DNA from: DASXUC01 sp036505015
GTDB lineage: Bacteria > Sysuimicrobiota > Sysuimicrobiia > Sysuimicrobiales > Kaftiobacteriaceae
Reading direction: 5' to 3'
DNA: 14,898 bases
NCBI GenBank assembly: GCA_036505015.1
Contig: DASXUC010000126.1
Location: 1 to 14,898, forward strand
A program made the translations under genes and the position numbers. Below the pieces are notes generated by a model. That model saw only the letters and a list, made by a program, of their open reading frames with translations. It had not been told where the DNA came from and ran no database searches. Positions 1 to 6,463 of this stretch are shown in pieces. Within the stretch, counting starts at the first letter, position 1; each line of letters opens with the position of its first letter.

Positions 1-352
1 CGCCCCCCTTATGAGTCCGACAGTCAGGCACGGGCCCTCCACCCGACCTACGCCCCCAAGGTTCCACTGGTGCTGGTCGGCATCGGTGAACTGGCGGCGG
101 CGAGCGGGGCGGCCACCGAGCGACGTTGGAGGGCGGCAACCCTTGGCAGGCCGTTAGTTAAGGATCGTCGCAGCCGTGTAGCGGAGAGCGGTACAGCCCG
201 TAGTGTTTGGTCGCATATTGGCAGGCGAGCGCGGAAAGGAATATGAGGCCTGCGGATAATCCGGGCCGCCCGACTCGGAGCGAGGGGCCGCCCCCAAGCC
301 GTCAGCCGCCGCGGCCCATCCAGATTGATCCACTACCGCTGATCGACGTTGG
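1..352. other. Leading stretch without a convincing gene
   Basis: No protein, tRNA or structured RNA is recognisable here. The plus-strand frame beginning at base 1 stays open until a TGA at 244-246. Its first 40 or so codons have a GC-rich third position like the real genes, so they could be the tail of a truncated or decayed upstream gene. After about position 120 the codon choice loses that bias and the translation becomes Arg-rich and featureless. I see no terminator hairpin. The last part (about 250-352) is simply the upstream flank of the sufU promoter. Confidence 0.4.
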
Positions 353-381
353 TTGCCGGGTCTTCGTCCATCGCCTAAAAT
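353..381 (+). promoter_or_regulatory. Sigma70-like promoter for sufU-transketolase
   Basis: TTGCCG (353-358) and TAAAAT (376-381) are separated by exactly 17 bases, matching the -35/-10 arrangement of a housekeeping sigma factor. The start point would fall near 388, on or inside the SD sequence GGGAGGAG (385-392) of sufU, so the leader would be extremely short. Inferred from consensus only. Confidence 0.45.
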
Positions 382-399
382 GGCGGGAGGAGACCCGGC

Positions 400-864
400 A
401 TGGCGTTAGACGATCTGTACCGCGAAGTCATCCTCGATCACTACGCGCATCCGCGCAACAAAGGCGCCCTCGAGGATGCGGACATCAAGGTCGAAGGCGC
501 CAACCCGCTGTGCGGGGACGAGTTGTCCATCTACGTGAAGCTGGCGGGCGGCACCATCAGCGCGGTGACATTTGTCGGCCGCGGGTGTTCGATCAGCCAG
601 GCGTCGGCGTCGATGATGACCGAGCAGATCACGGGCAAGACCCTCCAGCAAGCCAAGCAACTGGTCGGCGAGTTCAAGGCCCTGATGCGCGGTGACCCCG
701 TCCCCGAAGAGGACCTCGGTGACCTCGCGGCACTGCAGGGCGTGCGCAAGTTCCCCGTCCGCGTCAAGTGCGCCACACTGTCGTGGGTGGCGCTGGAGCA
801 GGGTGTTGAAGAGTTCGAAGCCAACCAGGGAAAGGTCACCGCGAAGGCAAGTTCGGAAGGCTGA
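400..864 (+). CDS. sufU: SufU-type Fe-S cluster assembly protein
   Basis: This 154-residue protein belongs to the SufU branch of the IscU/NifU-N fold. In Gram-positive-type SUF systems SufU accepts persulfide sulfur from the cysteine desulfurase SufS and passes it to the SufBCD scaffold in the cytoplasm. Visible signatures are the zinc/persulfide ligands Cys38 with Asp40 (NPLCGDE), Cys63 (GRGCSISQASAS) and Cys124 (RVKCATLSW). The stretch of about 20 residues before Cys124 (LGDLAALQGVRKFP) is the insertion that separates SufU from IscU. The ATG at 400 follows GGGAGGAG by 7 bases. The length is normal. The usual partners sufS, sufB and sufD are not in the window, but may lie upstream. Transketolase follows after 15 bases, probably co-transcribed, which is not a classic pairing. 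Family assignment is very secure; the sulfur-relay role is family knowledge. Confidence 0.95.
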   Translation: MALDDLYREVILDHYAHPRNKGALEDADIKVEGANPLCGDELSIYVKLAGGTISAVTFVGRGCSISQASASMMTEQITGKTLQQAKQLVGEFKALMRGDPVPEEDLGDLAALQGVRKFPVRVKCATLSWVALEQGVEEFEANQGKVTAKASSEG

Positions 865-879
865 TCCGGAGGCATCCCC

Positions 880-2742
880 ATGACGAGGCTCGAGCGGCGG
901 CGCGAGTTGGCGCAGCAGCTGCGTGTGGACAGCATCCGCTGCAGCACCGAAGCCGGGTCCGGGCACCCCACGTCGTCGATGTCGGCCGCGGATCTGATGG
1001 CCGTGCTGCTCGACGGCCACCTGCGGTACGATTTCCGCAGTCCGAAGGATCCCGCCAACGACCACCTCATCTTCTCCAAAGGCCATGCCTCGCCGCTGCT
1101 CTACTCGATGTTCAAGGCGGCCGGTGCGATCTCCGATCAGGACCTGTTGAGCTTTCGGAAGTTCGGCAGCCCGCTGGAGGGTCATCCCACGCCGGTGCTG
1201 CCGTGGGTGGACGTGGCCACCGGCTCGCTGGGCCAGGGCCTGGCGATCGCCGTCGGCGTCGCCCTCTCCGGGAGGTACCTCGACAAACTTCCCTACCGGG
1301 TGTGGGTGCTCTCCGGCGACAGTGAGACCGCCGAGGGTGCGGTGTGGGAGGCCGTCGAGCACGCTGCCTACTACCACCTCGGCAACCTCACTTGCATCGT
1401 CGACGTCAACCGGCTTGGACAGCGCGGAGAGACAATGACCGGGTGGGACACCGCGGCGTACGCGGCGCGGGCGCGCGCCTTCGGCTGGGAGACGATCGAG
1501 ATCGACGGCCATGACCTTGAGCAGATTGAAACCGCTTACACCGAGGCGGAGACGGCGACCGGCGTCCCGACCATGATCCTGGCGCTGACCCACAAGGGGC
1601 GGGGGGTGGCCCTGGTCGAGGACAAGAACGGCTGGCACGGCAAGCCTTTGTCCCACGAGCAGGCGGCAGACGCCATCAAGGAACTCGGCGGAGAGCGCCG
1701 CGTCACCGTCGAGGTGCGCCGGCCCGATCCCATGGCGGCGCCGCCCCGGTCCGCCGCAGGGACGCTCTCGCTTCCTTCCTATAAGGAAGGAGATGCCGTG
1801 GCCACCAGGCGCGCCTACGGCGACGCGCTGAAGGCGATCGGGGCGGCCTGGCCCGAGATCGTCGTCCTCGACGGCGAGGTCAACAACTCCACCTACGCGG
1901 AGACGTTTGCCGAAGCGTTCCCCGACCGCTACTTCGAAATGTTCATCGCCGAGCAGCAACTCGTCGCCGCCGCGGTCGGCCTGCAGGTGCGGGGATGGAC
2001 GCCGTTTGCGTCGACCTTCGCCGCGTTTCTGACCCGGGCGTACGACTTCATCCGCATGGCCGCCGTGTCGCGGGCCAACATCAAACTGTGCGGCTCCCAC
2101 GCCGGCACCTCGATCGGCCAGGACGGACCCTCGCAGATGGGTTTGGAAGACCTGGCGATGATGCGCGCCGTGTTTGGGAGCACCGTGCTCTACCCCTGCG
2201 ACCCGAACCAGACCGCGCAGCTGGTGGCGGCGGCGGCGCGGCGGTCAGGCATCGTCTATCTGCGCACCACCCGGGAGAAGACCGCGGTGCTGTACGGGGC
2301 GCAGGACCGGTTTCCCATCGGGGGCAGCGTGGTCGTGCGGTCGTCCGACCGCGATCAGGCGACGATCGTGGCCGCGGGTATCACCGTTCACGAAGCGCTG
2401 AAGGCGCACCAGCAGCTCGCCGGCGACGGAATCGCCGTCCGCGTCGTGGACGCCTATTCAGTCAAACCCATCGATGTGAAGACACTGCGCGCGGCGGCGC
2501 GGGACACCGGCGGGATCGTGGTCGCCGAGGATCACTGGCCCGAGGGAGGATTGGGGGAGGCCGTGCTGAGCGCGCTGGCCGGCGCCGAGCCCTTCCCGGT
2601 GGTGCGCGCCCTGGGTGTGAAGGCGATGCCCGGATCGGGCACTCCCGACGAACTGATGGACGCCGCCGGCATCAGCGCCCCCCACATCGCCGCCGCGGTC
2701 CGCGCCGTCGTAGCCGCCAAGCCCGCCGAGGCCAGGCGCTGA
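880..2742 (+). CDS. tkt: Transketolase (short, animal/archaeal-like type)
   Basis: This 620-residue cytoplasmic thiamine-diphosphate enzyme transfers two-carbon ketol units in the non-oxidative pentose phosphate pathway. The N-terminal TPP domain shows GSGHPTSS (His29), SKGHASPLLY (His69), EGHPTP (His102), the Mg/TPP motif GDSETAEG (146-153) and VDVNRLGQ (Asn177). A conserved WHGKPL (His253) follows. The pyrimidine-binding domain begins near residue 306 and has the cofactor-activating glutamate at EQQ (Glu358). A C-terminal transketolase domain completes the protein. The overall length and the DVNRLGQ and VEDKNGWHGKPL segments resemble animal transketolase rather than the longer (about 660-residue) E. 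coli TktA type. One oddity is that the canonical GDG reads GDS here; the Mg-binding Asp147 is kept. The ATG at 880 follows GGAGG at 868-872. A related two-carbon-transfer substrate cannot be excluded. Confidence 0.93.
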   Translation: MTRLERRRELAQQLRVDSIRCSTEAGSGHPTSSMSAADLMAVLLDGHLRYDFRSPKDPANDHLIFSKGHASPLLYSMFKAAGAISDQDLLSFRKFGSPLEGHPTPVLPWVDVATGSLGQGLAIAVGVALSGRYLDKLPYRVWVLSGDSETAEGAVWEAVEHAAYYHLGNLTCIVDVNRLGQRGETMTGWDTAAYAARARAFGWETIEIDGHDLEQIETAYTEAETATGVPTMILALTHKGRGVALVEDKNGWHGKPLSHEQAADAIKELGGERRVTVEVRRPDPMAAPPRSAAGTLSLPSYKEGDAVATRRAYGDALKAIGAAWPEIVVLDGEVNNSTYAETFAEAFPDRYFEMFIAEQQLVAAAVGLQVRGWTPFASTFAAFLTRAYDFIRMAAVSRANIKLCGSHAGTSIGQDGPSQMGLEDLAMMRAVFGSTVLYPCDPNQTAQLVAAAARRSGIVYLRTTREKTAVLYGAQDRFPIGGSVVVRSSDRDQATIVAAGITVHEALKAHQQLAGDGIAVRVVDAYSVKPIDVKTLRAAARDTGGIVVAEDHWPEGGLGEAVLSALAGAEPFPVVRALGVKAMPGSGTPDELMDAAGISAPHIAAAVRAVVAAKPAEARR

Positions 2743-2764
2743 CGCGAGAGCCAGCAGCGTGCCT

Positions 2765-2793
2765 TTGACGCGGCCTAACGGCGTCGCTATGCT
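2765..2793 (+). promoter_or_regulatory. Sigma70-like promoter for the nuo genes
   Basis: TTGACG (2765-2770) and TATGCT (2788-2793) are separated by 17 bases, the best -35/-10 match in the window. The predicted start near 2800 gives a leader of about 40 nt before nuoB, which contains a strong AGGAGG SD (2825-2830). No terminator hairpin separates it from transketolase, so read-through is possible. Confidence 0.55.
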
Positions 2794-2840
2794 GAAAGGG
2801 GTCCCCATCCCGCATCCTGTATTCAGGAGGTCGGTGCCGC

Positions 2841-3440
2841 GTGTCGACTGATCCGAAGGACATCCCCCGCAGTACCGTCCTGCCGCTGGACCGGGCGCTG
2901 GAAGTTCTCGACTCGCTGCCGGGCGGGGGCGTCATCCTGACCAAGGTCGAGCAGGTGCTGAACTGGGGACGGGCCGCCTCGGTGTGGCCGCTCACGTTCG
3001 GGCTGGCCTGCTGCGCGATCGAGATGATGCAGGCCATGGCGACGCGCTTCGACTTCGACCGCATGGGCGTCATCCCGCGGGGCACGCCGCGCCAGGCCGA
3101 CTGCATCATCGTTGCCGGGCGCGCCACCATCAAGATCGCACCGATCGTGCGCCGGCTGTGGGAGCAGATGCCCGAGCCGAAGTACGTCGTCAGCATGGGC
3201 TCCTGCGCCACCTGCGGTGGGCCGTTCTACTACGACAACTACTCCATCCTCAAGGGGATCGACCAGGTGATCCCCGTCGACGTGTACGTCCCCGGCTGCC
3301 CGCCGCGGCCCGAAGCGCTGATCGAAGGGTTCCTCAAGCTGCAGGACAAGATCAAGAAGGAACCGTTCCTCCGCCGCCGGGTCTACAACGCCGCCGCGGC
3401 AGAATCCCCCACGCCGCTTCACTCCCCGGGGCAGGCATAA
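2841..3440 (+). CDS. nuoB: NADH-quinone oxidoreductase subunit B
   Basis: This 199-residue peripheral-arm subunit of respiratory complex I carries the terminal cluster N2, which hands electrons to quinone. The four N2 ligands are visible: adjacent Cys57-Cys58 in TFGLACCAIEMM, Cys122 in GSCATCGG, and Cys153 in VPGCPPRPEAL. The FYYDNYSILKGIDQVIPVDVYVP-like segment between the last two is diagnostic of NuoB. The start is a GTG at 2841, chosen because AGGAGG (2825-2830) sits 10 bases upstream. The roughly 30-residue C-terminal tail after the conserved core is Ala/Pro-rich and probably unstructured. It is first in a four-gene run with nuoD beginning 3 bases after its stop. The absence of nuoA immediately upstream is unusual. 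Function is secure from the ligand set. Confidence 0.97.
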   Translation: MSTDPKDIPRSTVLPLDRALEVLDSLPGGGVILTKVEQVLNWGRAASVWPLTFGLACCAIEMMQAMATRFDFDRMGVIPRGTPRQADCIIVAGRATIKIAPIVRRLWEQMPEPKYVVSMGSCATCGGPFYYDNYSILKGIDQVIPVDVYVPGCPPRPEALIEGFLKLQDKIKKEPFLRRRVYNAAAAESPTPLHSPGQA

Positions 3441-3443
3441 TCC

Positions 3444-4547
3444 ATGGCGCTGCGCACCGAAGAGCTCCTGCTGAACATGGGGCCGCAGCACCCCAGCACC
3501 CACGGCGTGCTGCGCCTGATCGTCACCCTCGACGGCGAGAATGTCGTCGACGTCCGGCCGGACATCGGCTACCTGCACTCCTCGGTCGAGAAGATGATGG
3601 AGTACCGCACGTACCTCCAGAACATCGCGCTGGTGGACCGCGGGATGGACTACCTGGCGGCGATGGCCAACGAGGAGGTCTGGGTGCTGGCCACCGAGCG
3701 CCTCGCGAAGATCGACGTTCCCGAGCGGGCGAAGTACATCCGCACGACGATGCTGGAGCTGCAGCGTATCAGCAGCCACCTGATCTGGCTCGGCACCTTC
3801 GGGATCGACCTCGGCGCGTTCACGGCGTTTCTGTGGGCGATGCGCGAGCGAGAGCGCATCATGGATCTCTTCGAACACGCGACCGGCGGCCGCCTGCATC
3901 ACGTGTACTTCCGGCTCGGCGGCGTGAACGAGGACCTGCCCGACGGCTGGGTCGCGAAGTGCGCGGAGTTCTGCGACTACTTCCTCGACCGCCTGCCCGA
4001 GTACGACGAGCTGCTGACCGGCAATCCCATCTTTCTGGCCCGCACGCGGGGTGTCGGCGTGCTGCCGATGCCGACGGCCATTCAGATGGGCGCCTCCGGT
4101 CCGGTCGCGCGCGCGTCGGGCGTCGCCTACGACGTGCGCCGGGCGCATCCCTATGAGGTGTACGATCGCCTGGAGTTCGATGTCCCGGTGCAAACCGACG
4201 GGGACTGCTTCGCGCGCTACCTGGTGCGGATGGAGGAGATGCGCCAGGCCGTGCGCATCATCCGCCAGTGCCTGGAGCAGATGCCGGGGGGCGAGATCCG
4301 ATCGCGCGTGGCTGTGACCCTCCGCGTGCCCAAAGGCGAGGTCTACGCGCGCACGGAATCGCCGCGCGGCGATCTCGGCATCTACCTCGTCTCCGAGGGG
4401 GCCGACAAACCATACCGGGTGAAGATCCGCGCGCCGGCGTTCAGCAATCTGTATGCCCTCACCGAGATGATGCGGGGGTGGAAAGTGGCCGACGTGATCG
4501 CCATCCTGGGCAGCATCGACATCGTGCTGTCGGACGTGGATCGATGA
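3444..4547 (+). CDS. nuoD: NADH-quinone oxidoreductase subunit D
   Basis: This 367-residue NuoD forms, with NuoB, the quinone-reduction chamber of complex I. It begins almost immediately with the conserved quinone-site loop GPQHPSTHG (13-21, His16 and His20). IGYLHSSVEKMMEYRTYLQN, GNPIFLARTRGVG, YDVRRAHPYEVYDRLEFDVP and the typical end LGSIDIVLSDVDR follow. The protein has no paired CxxC motifs near either end, so it is a complex I subunit rather than the catalytic large subunit of a group 4 [NiFe]-hydrogenase. It is a stand-alone D, not an E. coli-style NuoCD fusion. Its ATG lies 3 bases after the nuoB stop with only a weak SD, suggesting translational coupling. Its stop overlaps the nuoI start as ATGA. 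Length is slightly short of the common 370-410 because the N-terminal extension is minimal. Confidence 0.97.
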   Translation: MALRTEELLLNMGPQHPSTHGVLRLIVTLDGENVVDVRPDIGYLHSSVEKMMEYRTYLQNIALVDRGMDYLAAMANEEVWVLATERLAKIDVPERAKYIRTTMLELQRISSHLIWLGTFGIDLGAFTAFLWAMRERERIMDLFEHATGGRLHHVYFRLGGVNEDLPDGWVAKCAEFCDYFLDRLPEYDELLTGNPIFLARTRGVGVLPMPTAIQMGASGPVARASGVAYDVRRAHPYEVYDRLEFDVPVQTDGDCFARYLVRMEEMRQAVRIIRQCLEQMPGGEIRSRVAVTLRVPKGEVYARTESPRGDLGIYLVSEGADKPYRVKIRAPAFSNLYALTEMMRGWKVADVIAILGSIDIVLSDVDR

Positions 4548-5038
4548 GCGTGCAGACCAACGGGAAAAAGGGGCTCGCCGAGCAGGCTTGGACCGGGGCG
4601 ATGGCGCTGCTGATCGGACTGAAATCCACCCTGCGCACGATGTTCGAGCGGAAGGTCACGGTCAGCTATCCGCTGCAGAAGGTGAACGTGTCGCCGCGGT
4701 GGCACGGCCTGCTGGCGCTGCCGATCGATCCGGAGACGGACAATGACAAGTGCATCATCTGCTTCCAGTGCGAGCGCGTCTGCCCGGACCGCTGCATCCA
4801 CATCGAGGCCACCGGCAAGGCGAAAGACCGCCTCCTGACCCGGTTTGACATTGAAATGGACAAGTGCTGCTACTGCGGGCTGTGCGTCGAGGTGTGCCCG
4901 ACCGAGGCGATCGTGTTCGTGCCCCACTACGAAGCCAGTACCTATAACCGGGCGAACCTGCTCTACGATCTCGCCGATCTCCATCAGGCGGCGCCAAAGG
5001 AACCGATCGCGACCGGTATCGTGAAGGTGCGCCGGTGA
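4544..5038 (+). CDS. nuoI: NADH-quinone oxidoreductase subunit I (2x[4Fe-4S])
   Basis: This 164-residue ferredoxin-like subunit carries clusters N6a and N6b, linking the NADH-oxidising arm to NuoB. It has two CxxCxxCxxxCP motifs: Cys70-73-76-80 (CIICFQCERVCP) and Cys108-111-114-118 (CCYCGLCVEVCP). An N-terminal amphipathic segment (about 12-35, WTGAMALLIGLKSTLRTMF) is the part that in this family lies against the membrane subunit NuoH. The ATG at 4544 shares an ATGA with the nuoD stop, so translation is probably coupled. The C-terminal region ASTYNRANLLYDLADL is typical of NuoI. Placement directly after nuoD, without nuoH between, departs from the common gene order. A group 4 hydrogenase ferredoxin is an alternative, but the neighbouring NuoD argues against it. 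Confidence 0.95.
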   Translation: MSVQTNGKKGLAEQAWTGAMALLIGLKSTLRTMFERKVTVSYPLQKVNVSPRWHGLLALPIDPETDNDKCIICFQCERVCPDRCIHIEATGKAKDRLLTRFDIEMDKCCYCGLCVEVCPTEAIVFVPHYEASTYNRANLLYDLADLHQAAPKEPIATGIVKVRR

Positions 5039-5739
5039 GCTGGGAACTCGCCGAGAGACTGACGCAGCGGTTCCCGGATGTGGAACTGTTCCCGCGGGCC
5101 GAAGAGGCCCGGGAACCGGGAACCGGGAACCGGGAACCAGAAACGCAACAACCGGCCGCCGAGTCCGCCGCCCCCCAGCCCGCCGAAAGCACAACCGGAG
5201 AGCCTGAGGCCGCGGCCCCGGCCGCGCCGGCGGCCCCAATGCCTCCGACGCCGCCGAAGCGACCCGCCCATGAGGCCGCCCCCACCTTCCTCACCGCGGG
5301 CGTCTTCGTCCCGAAGGACCAGCTGCTCGAGGTCTGCCGCACGCTGGCCACGGATCCAGAGTTCGGCCTCTCCTATCTCTCATTCGTCTCCGGCATCGAC
5401 CGGCCGGAGGCAGGGGATATCGAAGTCCTCTACCACCTGTACTCCCTCGAACGCCGGGACGAGCTGGTCCTGAAAGTCCGGGTGAAGCGGGATCAGGCCA
5501 GCGTCCCATCCGTCACGAGTATCTGGAACGGCGCCAACTGGCACGAGCGCGAAGCCTACGATCTCTTGGGGATCACCTTCGAGGGGCATCCCGACCTGCG
5601 CCGCATCATGATGACCGAGGATTGGATCGGCCATCCGCTGCGCAAGGATTATGTCTACGAGGACCCTGCCTGGCTGACCGAAGTGGCCAAGCAACGGCAG
5701 AAGGAAGCCGAGGGATTCGGACTGGGCGAGCGGGCCTGA
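5035..5739 (+). CDS. nuoC: NADH-quinone oxidoreductase subunit C with an inserted disordered linker
   Basis: This 234-residue complex I 30-kDa-type subunit has the family signature at residues 164-207, including NWHEREAYDLLGI, FEGHPDLRRIM and DWIGHPLRKDY. The folded domain starts near residue 85. Between a short N-terminal helix (1-20, SWELAERLTQRFPDVELF) and this core lies a 65-residue low-complexity stretch rich in Pro, Ala and Glu. It begins with residues encoded by a heptamer repeat (about 26-37, REPGTGNREPE). Ordinary stand-alone NuoC has only a short connection here, so the linker looks like an in-frame expansion. The start is GTG at 5035, overlapping the nuoI stop as GTGA; no other start keeps the N-terminal helix. 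It is last in the run, although nuoC normally lies between B and D. Core function is secure; the linker's effect is unknown. Confidence 0.94.
   Translation: MSWELAERLTQRFPDVELFPRAEEAREPGTGNREPETQQPAAESAAPQPAESTTGEPEAAAPAAPAAPMPPTPPKRPAHEAAPTFLTAGVFVPKDQLLEVCRTLATDPEFGLSYLSFVSGIDRPEAGDIEVLYHLYSLERRDELVLKVRVKRDQASVPSVTSIWNGANWHEREAYDLLGITFEGHPDLRRIMMTEDWIGHPLRKDYVYEDPAWLTEVAKQRQKEAEGFGLGERA
5110..5144 (+). repeat. Heptanucleotide tandem repeat (CGGGAAC) inside nuoC
   Basis: Four perfect copies of CGGGAAC (5110-5116, 5117-5123, 5124-5130, 5131-5137) are followed by a degenerate fifth, CAGAAAC (5138-5144). Three units equal 21 bases, so gain or loss of three units keeps the reading frame. The reading frame gives REPGTGNREPET. 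Similar GGGAACC-type heptamer runs are known to me as intergenic micro-repeats in other GC-rich bacteria; here one is inside a conserved gene. Confidence 0.9.
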
Positions 5740-5743
5740 CGCC

Positions 5744-5765
5744 GTTTATCCAACCTTTACACATT
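5744..5765 (+). promoter_or_regulatory. Predicted response-regulator operator (11-bp direct repeat)
   Basis: Two half-sites, GTTTATCCAAC (5744-5754) and CTTTACACATT (5755-5765), repeat at an 11-bp interval immediately upstream of the response regulator. Direct repeats with an 11-bp period are the binding architecture of OmpR/PhoB-family regulators; B. subtilis PhoP, for example, uses TT(A/C/T)ACA repeats with about 5-bp spacers. The unit CTTTACAC(A/G)TT recurs at 7543-7553 upstream of the first molybdoenzyme gene. Autoregulation is inferred. Confidence 0.5.
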
Positions 5766-5774
5766 CCGCATAAT
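5745..5774 (+). promoter_or_regulatory. Putative promoter of the two-component operon
   Basis: TTTATC (5745-5750) and CATAAT (5769-5774) are 18 bases apart, forming a plausible -35/-10 pair that overlaps the predicted operator. The start point would be about 5780-5782, only some five bases before the ATG at 5786, and no SD is visible. A nearly leaderless transcript is therefore predicted. Read-through from nuoC, which ends 46 bases upstream without a hairpin, is also possible. Confidence 0.4.
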
Positions 5775-5785
5775 GTAAGTCCGCC

Positions 5786-6463
5786 ATGAGCCAGGCCATC
5801 CTCGTCGTGGAGGACGACCCCAAGATCGTCAACCTGCTGCGCATCTATCTGGAGCGCGACGGGTACGCGGTCGAGGTGGCGTACGACGGGCGCACCGCGC
5901 TGGAGGCCGCGTCACGCACGCGGCCCAAGCTGGTCATCCTCGACCTGATGCTGCCGCATGTCGATGGGCTGGAGGTCGCCCGCCGGCTGCGGGCGGGATC
6001 GGACGTGCCGATTCTCATCCTCACCGCCCGCGTCGACGAGGTCGACAAACTGCTGGGGCTGTCGATGGGGGCCGACGATTACGTCACCAAGCCGTTCAGC
6101 CCGCGGGAAGTGGTGGCCCGGGTGAAGTCGATCCTGCGCCGGACGGACCGCACGGCGCCGGCAACAGTGCTGCGCCGCGGCGACCTGGAGATGGATCTGG
6201 ACCGGCATGCCGTCGCCGTCGGGGGCCGTGACGTCGCACTGACCCCCGTGGAGTTCAAGCTGCTGCAGACGATGCTGGAGTCCCCTGAACGTGCGTTCAC
6301 CCGCGATCAGCTGCTCAACCGGATCTACGCGCTGCACGAGGCCGCGGTGGTCGACCGGACCATCGACGTGCACGTCGGCAAACTGCGGCAGAAACTCGGC
6401 GACGATCCCGTCCGGCCGCATTTCATCGCGACCGTGCGCGGCGTGGGATACAAACTGCTGTGA
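5786..6463 (+). CDS. OmpR/PhoB-family response regulator
   Basis: This 225-residue cytoplasmic transcription regulator is phosphorylated by the kinase encoded next to it. The receiver domain (about 1-120) has the acidic pocket Glu9-Asp10-Asp11, phospho-acceptor Asp53 (LVILDLMLP), Thr80 (ILTAR) and Lys102 (YVTKPFSPREV). The C-terminal winged-helix DNA-binding domain (about 130-225) shows LTPVEFKLLQTM, DQLLNRIY, VDRTIDVHVGKLRQKLGD and the closing RGVGYKLL. All catalytic positions are intact. The start at 5786 places the first beta-strand (AILVVEDD) correctly; there is no SD, consistent with a leaderless message. It overlaps the kinase gene at TGATG. Paired 11-bp repeats in front of this gene and in front of the molybdoenzyme at 7613 suggest that both are its targets. 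The specific stimulus cannot be read from the sequence. Confidence 0.95.
   Translation: MSQAILVVEDDPKIVNLLRIYLERDGYAVEVAYDGRTALEAASRTRPKLVILDLMLPHVDGLEVARRLRAGSDVPILILTARVDEVDKLLGLSMGADDYVTKPFSPREVVARVKSILRRTDRTAPATVLRRGDLEMDLDRHAVAVGGRDVALTPVEFKLLQTMLESPERAFTRDQLLNRIYALHEAAVVDRTIDVHVGKLRQKLGDDPVRPHFIATVRGVGYKLL

Noticed and set aside
1..246. Open plus-strand frame running in from the window edge
   Set aside because: The first 40 codons look plausible, but no family is recognisable and codon bias disappears after about position 120. Without the upstream sequence I cannot call a gene.
207..695. A 162-codon plus-strand frame overlapping sufU
   Set aside because: It overlaps sufU in another frame, is Arg/Pro-rich and has no domain; sufU has the right SD and conserved ligands.
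406..2100. A 564-codon minus-strand frame opposite sufU and transketolase
   Set aside because: Same GC-driven shadow effect; the protein has no recognisable motifs and the sense genes are certain.
2823..4193. A 456-codon minus-strand frame opposite nuoB and nuoD
   Set aside because: Antisense shadow of two highly conserved genes; no SD or family features.
2841..5038. nuoB-D-I as parts of a group 4 [NiFe]-hydrogenase or Mbh-like complex
   Set aside because: The NuoD-like protein lacks both CxxC nickel-ligand pairs and keeps the GPQHPSTHG quinone loop, so these are complex I subunits.
5110..5144. Heptamer run as a CRISPR or other mobile element
   Set aside because: The units are 7 bases and contiguous with no spacers, flanking repeats or transposase; it is a simple tandem repeat.
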